From assembly GCF_037975245.1 (NCBI RefSeq), contig NC_092566.1, positions 2,048,001 through 2,112,000 of the forward strand: a stretch of 64,000 nucleotides of DNA, in the 5' to 3' direction. The DNA is from Apostichopus japonicus. Taxonomy: Eukaryota; Echinodermata; Holothuroidea; Aspidochirotida; Stichopodidae. Shown here one piece after another: positions 59,270 to 64,000 of this stretch. The position numbers and the translations under genes are program-made. Under the pieces are notes generated by a model that was not told where the DNA came from, did no database searches, and worked only from the letters and a program-made list of their open reading frames with translations. How positions within the stretch are numbered: position 1 is the first letter of the stretch; each line of letters begins with the position of its first letter.

Positions 59270-59636
59270 TGAAGGCATTGAAGACTCGCCCCAAACTGCG
59301 TGCGGCCATCTGAAAAAGTTAACTTTCCGTTGCTTGCAAGTGACGTTTTGTTCGTGTCGCTACAAAATGCAGACAGTACAGTAATATGAAACGTGATACC
59401 TTGTTATCTTTAGCTGGACCTGAGATGTCCATCGCTGTTTCGTTTGTACACTAGTGCTCTGGGTATTGACAGCAGCTGTATGTACTGACTGTACACTAGT
59501 GTCTAATTACCGACGGTAGCACGCTGGCTCTGTGTGTATTTTCTGGGATCAGTGGTGGTGTCTAACAGTTCTGTTACACCGAATTCGAAACTAGGTCAGA
59601 TAACCGGCATTAGACACTTCTTTTTGCACCCTTTAA
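59270..59636. mobile_element. MITE family A, copy 3
   Basis: Third copy of the ~367-bp element at 625-990 and 25900-26266. The right end is damaged (GCACCCTTTAA with the GCGAGTCTTC arm lost). Confidence 0.85.
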
Positions 59637-62510
59637 CCCTTTAACATGCCAATTAGTTTATTGAAAGCTTGTTTAAATATATTTAGTAAATTCTGCCACA
59701 TACTACTTATACATTTCATAATTGCTATAATTCAAATAATATTACACTAACAATAATACCCATTGAGTGGACCCTCTCCCCCCCCCCCCCCTCTCACTGG
59801 ATAAAGTTTAGGCATGATACAGTATGATTCAAATTACATGCATACTGTAAAGTATGTCAGTGAATCCTCTTTCATTTACAGCTCACAGGTTTTCAGTTTG
59901 CACCTATGGATAATATCTTACATGCACTATTAACTAACACAAAGAGAGAGCAGACTATATAAGCCACAACATGCTCTGCTACGGTATTTTAATGTTTTGT
60001 GTAATTTATTTGTTCTTTGGATTACGTCTTTTTTCTTGAGAAGAATCCGTAGTTAATTGTAATGCAAATAATTCGGTAATGTCCATGACATAAACATGTA
60101 GTATACAGGTGAAGTTGTTTATCCAGCTAACAAGATCCAGGGTCTTCAACAAACAAATCACTTACCAGTGAATTGATTGCATAGTCATTTTTCTGTGACC
60201 ACATGTTGTCCTTTCAAATGGATGAGTGGTGAAAAAGTTTCCATTCGTGATGATTCTGCAGTCTCTTTATTGGAAGCTGGAATTGGAATGTACAGCATGG
60301 TTTTACCGTAATAGCTCCATGGCGTTACTTACAGTAATCAAGATTTTCTGTGTACTGTCGATGTAATTTCTCCTGGAAAACAGAACAGCCAATTTGAGTT
60401 TTAAGTATAAATTTATGAGCCCAGCATTTAGTACTATACACAGAGTGACTTGCTGCACTGTGCTAGTGCAGTATTGTATTAAGCCTACAGTGTTTATGTT
60501 CTATTATCTTGATAGTGAAACTGAAATCAATGTAATTAGAAGATTTTTGAATTTTTAATTAAAGGCTGTTGTAAACACCGTCTTTTTAGACTCAATAACA
60601 TGTTTTCAAATTTCAAGACAAATTTCAAAAGGATCAGATGTATTAACAATGATATGTAGGATTGGTATGAGGTTTTAATGAGATGTTGTAGGATTGGCAT
60701 GAGGTAGAACTCCAAAATATTGGACTGTATGTTTTGGAATTTAATACTGACCAACCTTTACATGGAATTTTATTTATGGATCACTTTTCAGGGAAAGAAT
60801 TGACCAAATTGACTGAAGAAGCTGAACTTTTAGTCGTGACACATTATGCAGTATAGCATGGTTCTTCATTACATATACTGTAACAATGAGTTTATGTACA
60901 GCATCCTTCTGATTCATACAGTATGTACAGCATTTGAACACCATACATGGTGAGACTCGTTTTGTGATTAACTATTTCCCTTAATTGATTATTACCCCTT
61001 TGTGCTATAGTTAATTAACCAATTAACTTATCAAATCTCCTCTTTTATTAGTACTGAATAGTTTTAGCATCATAACAGCCGCCCTGCAGACTTGTTGCAT
61101 TAATCTGTAGATCATATGATAGGGGGATTAGGTTACTGTTTTCCAGTGACCAAGGAATTTTTAGAAGGTAAAATTTGAAGTTGTTAAGGGTCTTTTTGAG
61201 TGACAACGTGAAGTGCCAAGGGAGTATCGAATATTTGTACCCTTGGAGGAAGCTAAGGGGGGTTTTGTGAATACACAAATGGGTATCTAGTAAAATTACA
61301 ACCTTTATCTTGTAAATAAACAAAGAAACATGTTGTATGAAAATATCCTTTAGGCTGGTGTAGCTGTACTAGGATGAAAGAAAGTAAAGAGAATTGAGAA
61401 TATGTTACAGCAGGGAGTTGTTTCAGTAACAACTCCCTGGTTACAGTCACAGTAGAGATTATTTCTTAGTTTCTGAATGGAGGGAAAAAACAAAGACATT
61501 TTCTATAATGTTTCCAGGACAGAACAGTGTGAAAAACGCAGCATACACTGATATGAAATGTCAAATAAATTTACATTTTGAAAGAAAGATGCTCAATTTT
61601 ACTGCCCTGAAGTTAGAAAGGGAGAATTAACTTTCCTTTCAGGACAGTTTTAAATGCCTGAGTATGACAACCGTCTTTACATTGTGTTGGTTCACTAACA
61701 GTTGAAAGTATGCTTAATTCCTCTCCTTCGGTGGTACAATACACTCGCCTCCTTTCAACTGTTGTGCACACAGTGTGAGGAAGCATGTCCACCAGAGGCA
61801 ATGTTCTCTGAATAATTGTGAAAAAACTCTGAGTTTTTCTTCTTAATCTCAGCATTTTGCAGGACCTTTGACCCTACTCTGATGATCAGTTCGTGCATAA
61901 TTTCCCAGTCCTTTCCCTCCTTCTTTCTGTTCTGTTTCCCCGCTCCGTTAAATACTTCATTGCTTATGACTTCGCCAAGTAATATTGTACAGTAGGTAAG
62001 GGTTGTACCTGTAAAATTGAATGAGAAATATGACAAGGAACTAGCAGGTTTGTACATTGCATTGAAAGATACAGTGGGCGAAGCTCTATATTTGTTGTGA
62101 CTTGTACAGTACAGTAGCAACAGTGCTGTACGGATAAGGCATTCTAAACCTACTGAATTTATATAACTTCAAAATGCTTGATAGCTTCTTTCAAGAAATC
62201 TTGGTTTTGTTTCTCACCACTTGGAGCATGTTTATTGTGGTTAATCTTAGGGTATTTAAGGAAGCCATGCACAATGAATAGTTAGTCTCTGGAAATCTGT
62301 CTCAGTTCTTAATAAAGTACTTCAGATGTGAACTCTGAAGAGAATTAGTCTTAAAGTGAACAATCATCTTCTAGAATGATACCAAAAGGAATAAACTTCT
62401 TAGGGATTCTTGTTCCTTTGTCATAAAAAGGTGGGTACAGCATTGTCTACTGCAGAATACTGCTCAACCAGGGAGGTGGTCAAAAACTCTTTTCATGTGC
62501 GCAGGTGTGT

Positions 62511-62556
62511 GTCAACCACGGTTGGTATAACCCTGACAAGGGTTATTGTGGTTGAC
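62511..62556. repeat. Hairpin
   Basis: GTCAACCAC at the left pairs with GTGGTTGAC at the right, and the inner ATAACCCT pairs with AGGGTTAT around GACA. It sits in a G/C-richer block up to 62780 with another imperfect hairpin (GGGAGCTGC... GCAGAGCTCCC). Confidence 0.7.
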
Positions 62557-63317
62557 AAGCATGTATCATGTAAGGGTTTCAAACTTCCTGACCGTTGGAA
62601 GACCCATCAGGGATGGGAGGGACTATTGAAAATGGAGTGCATGCTAATATCAAACTTGGAGTACATGGTACAACCAGGGAGCTGCTACATGTTATATGTG
62701 TTGCAGAGCTCCCAAGTGACCACCAGTAGGTGGGTAATTAGTCTCACACCTGATGTCGTTAACCCACCTACCCTCACAGTCTACTAAAAATCCCTCATGG
62801 GGCTGAGCCATGTTCCACAAAGTCAAAAAGGCAATTTGAAGAGTTTACAAACAATTCGTGAACGTTACAGTACTAAAAGTTACCATAAAATTGTAAATTA
62901 TTATGGCAATTAATGACATGTGCATGTCACCATTTTGCATGCAGGGGGTCTCGAAATTCCATTTTCTTTTCAAAATGACCAGCATTTGCATCGGGAAAAG
63001 TTGAGAGCTTTGGTGTTGCCACTAAGATCATGTGTGTAGTTTATATGCTGTATGTATGTAACATACTGCATGTGTTGACTATGAACATGGAAGTAATACC
63101 CTCAAATACTTCCATGTTAAGATTTGGCCAGCAGACATAAGAGGGTAGTACTGTAAGTGCTGCTACAACTATCCTTAAATTATGCATTTACTTCACTCCT
63201 CTCTTACCAGTCTCCTACAACACTAACGCACATTTCCTAGTCTACCTAGACGCCACTGTGATAATTTTAGCACTGCACCCCCGATGACCTCTCCTACAGG
63301 TCACCGCGCACTCTCTC

Positions 63318-63349
63318 TTCCTTCGGAATTTACCAGAATTCCGAAGGAA
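63318..63349. repeat. Perfect 13-bp hairpin
   Basis: TTCCTTCGGAATT, loop TACCAG, AATTCCGAAGGAA. Perfectly paired stem with a 6-base loop. Confidence 0.85.
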
Positions 63350-64000
63350 AACATGTGAGTTTTGGGGTGTACAGGTTTGTATGTAGTACAAATGTGTCTA
63401 ACAACATGCATGTGTACTTTGTGTACTGCATACTGTACCCTGCGCTATAGCTTCATAAAGTATCCACCTCCTTGTTACGGTTGTAAATAGGTTGATCAAT
63501 GTAAGAGAGCCTTTAAGGTCACATTAATTACTTCCCAGTGGGCTTCTGAAATTTCCCTCCTCCGGGAGTTTTCAAATTAGGAAGTAAGCCATACAGCACT
63601 TCATCAGAGAACTGTCAAGGATTCGGTGTACAGCTAACGGTCTTGTCCCTGGCAGGGAGCCGTGGGCCCATGGGTGACCGTGCTTTATAGGGAAATATCA
63701 CAGCATGTCTCTAAGATAAATTCTTATAATGCCAAGCCATGGTGTTATCAGAATGATCATGATGCACCCATGCAGTTTCGCCGATATACATGTTCAATTT
63801 TAATTCAGGACTAGCCGTGAAACGAAGGTATACTGGAAATTAATTAGAGGGAAGAGATCGCTATGGATGGTGCAGTTGGCTTGAAAGGAAGTCAGCCAGA
63901 CATGTTTAAAGTACGGGTGCCAGAAGTATGCACTCATTCATGACACTAGTACCGAAGATAGAGTTGTGTTTGCCATCCTTCCTTCTCTACATCATGAATT

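Larger units (their letters stand above)
59640..64000 (+). other. Presumed first intron of the PDZ gene, part 2
   Basis: C-tract at about 59780, otherwise AT-rich sequence with two notable hairpins (listed). I found no exon with family support. Confidence 0.45.

Noticed and set aside
62410-62787. 125-codon plus-strand open frame
   Set aside because: Composition is dominated by hairpins and inverted repeats; no domain is recognisable and no splice links to the PDZ gene.

Overview
This is eukaryotic nuclear DNA: AT-rich, with short protein-coding exons bounded by canonical GT/AG splice sites, long introns, minisatellites, MITE-like elements and a tRNA-derived SINE. The SRCR duplication, the 22-exon long-chain acyl-CoA synthetase and the repeat types suggest a marine invertebrate deuterostome. 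An echinoderm, possibly a sea cucumber, is my best guess, but this is inference and was not checked by search.

Layout. (1) 1-7.4 kb: tandem segmental duplication carrying a small secreted SRCR-domain gene on the minus strand. The middle copy (3770-5573) looks intact: a signal-peptide exon plus a one-exon SRCR domain. The left copy (88-2640) has lost both its start codon and its 3' splice site, and a third, older copy keeps only exon 1. (2) 7.4-16.3 kb: transposon-rich spacer with a 0.7-kb long-TIR element, a tRNA-like gene or SINE head with anticodon ATA, a lone signal-peptide exon and an unassigned candidate exon. (3) 16.6-18.7 kb, plus strand: complete two-exon GTF2H5 (TFIIH subunit p8/TTDA, 71 aa). 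(4) 20.2-45.6 kb, minus strand, convergent with GTF2H5: a complete ACSL1/5/6-type long-chain acyl-CoA synthetase, 22 coding exons and 688 aa from the chosen ATG, with its promoter probably near 48-50 kb. Exon 9 exists in two alternative, equal-length, phase-compatible versions (9A and 9B). Six of its introns carry minisatellite arrays, one of which duplicates a splice acceptor together with the start of its exon. (5) 46-56.6 kb: 5' intron and intergenic DNA with an imperfect fold-back element, a G-quadruplex-prone stretch and a 1.6-kb element with repeat-built terminal inverted repeats. (6) 56.74-56.85 kb, plus strand: first coding exon of an ALP/Enigma (PDLIM/ZASP-like) PDZ protein. Its remaining exons were not found up to 64 kb, so the rest of the window is probably its first intron.

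The genes are not an operon. GTF2H5 and ACSL are tail-to-tail with possibly overlapping 3' ends. The most interesting points are the candidate mutually exclusive exon pair at the ATP-binding signature of ACSL, the stop-bearing decoy splice acceptors in ACSL intron 18, and the step-by-step decay of the duplicated SRCR gene.
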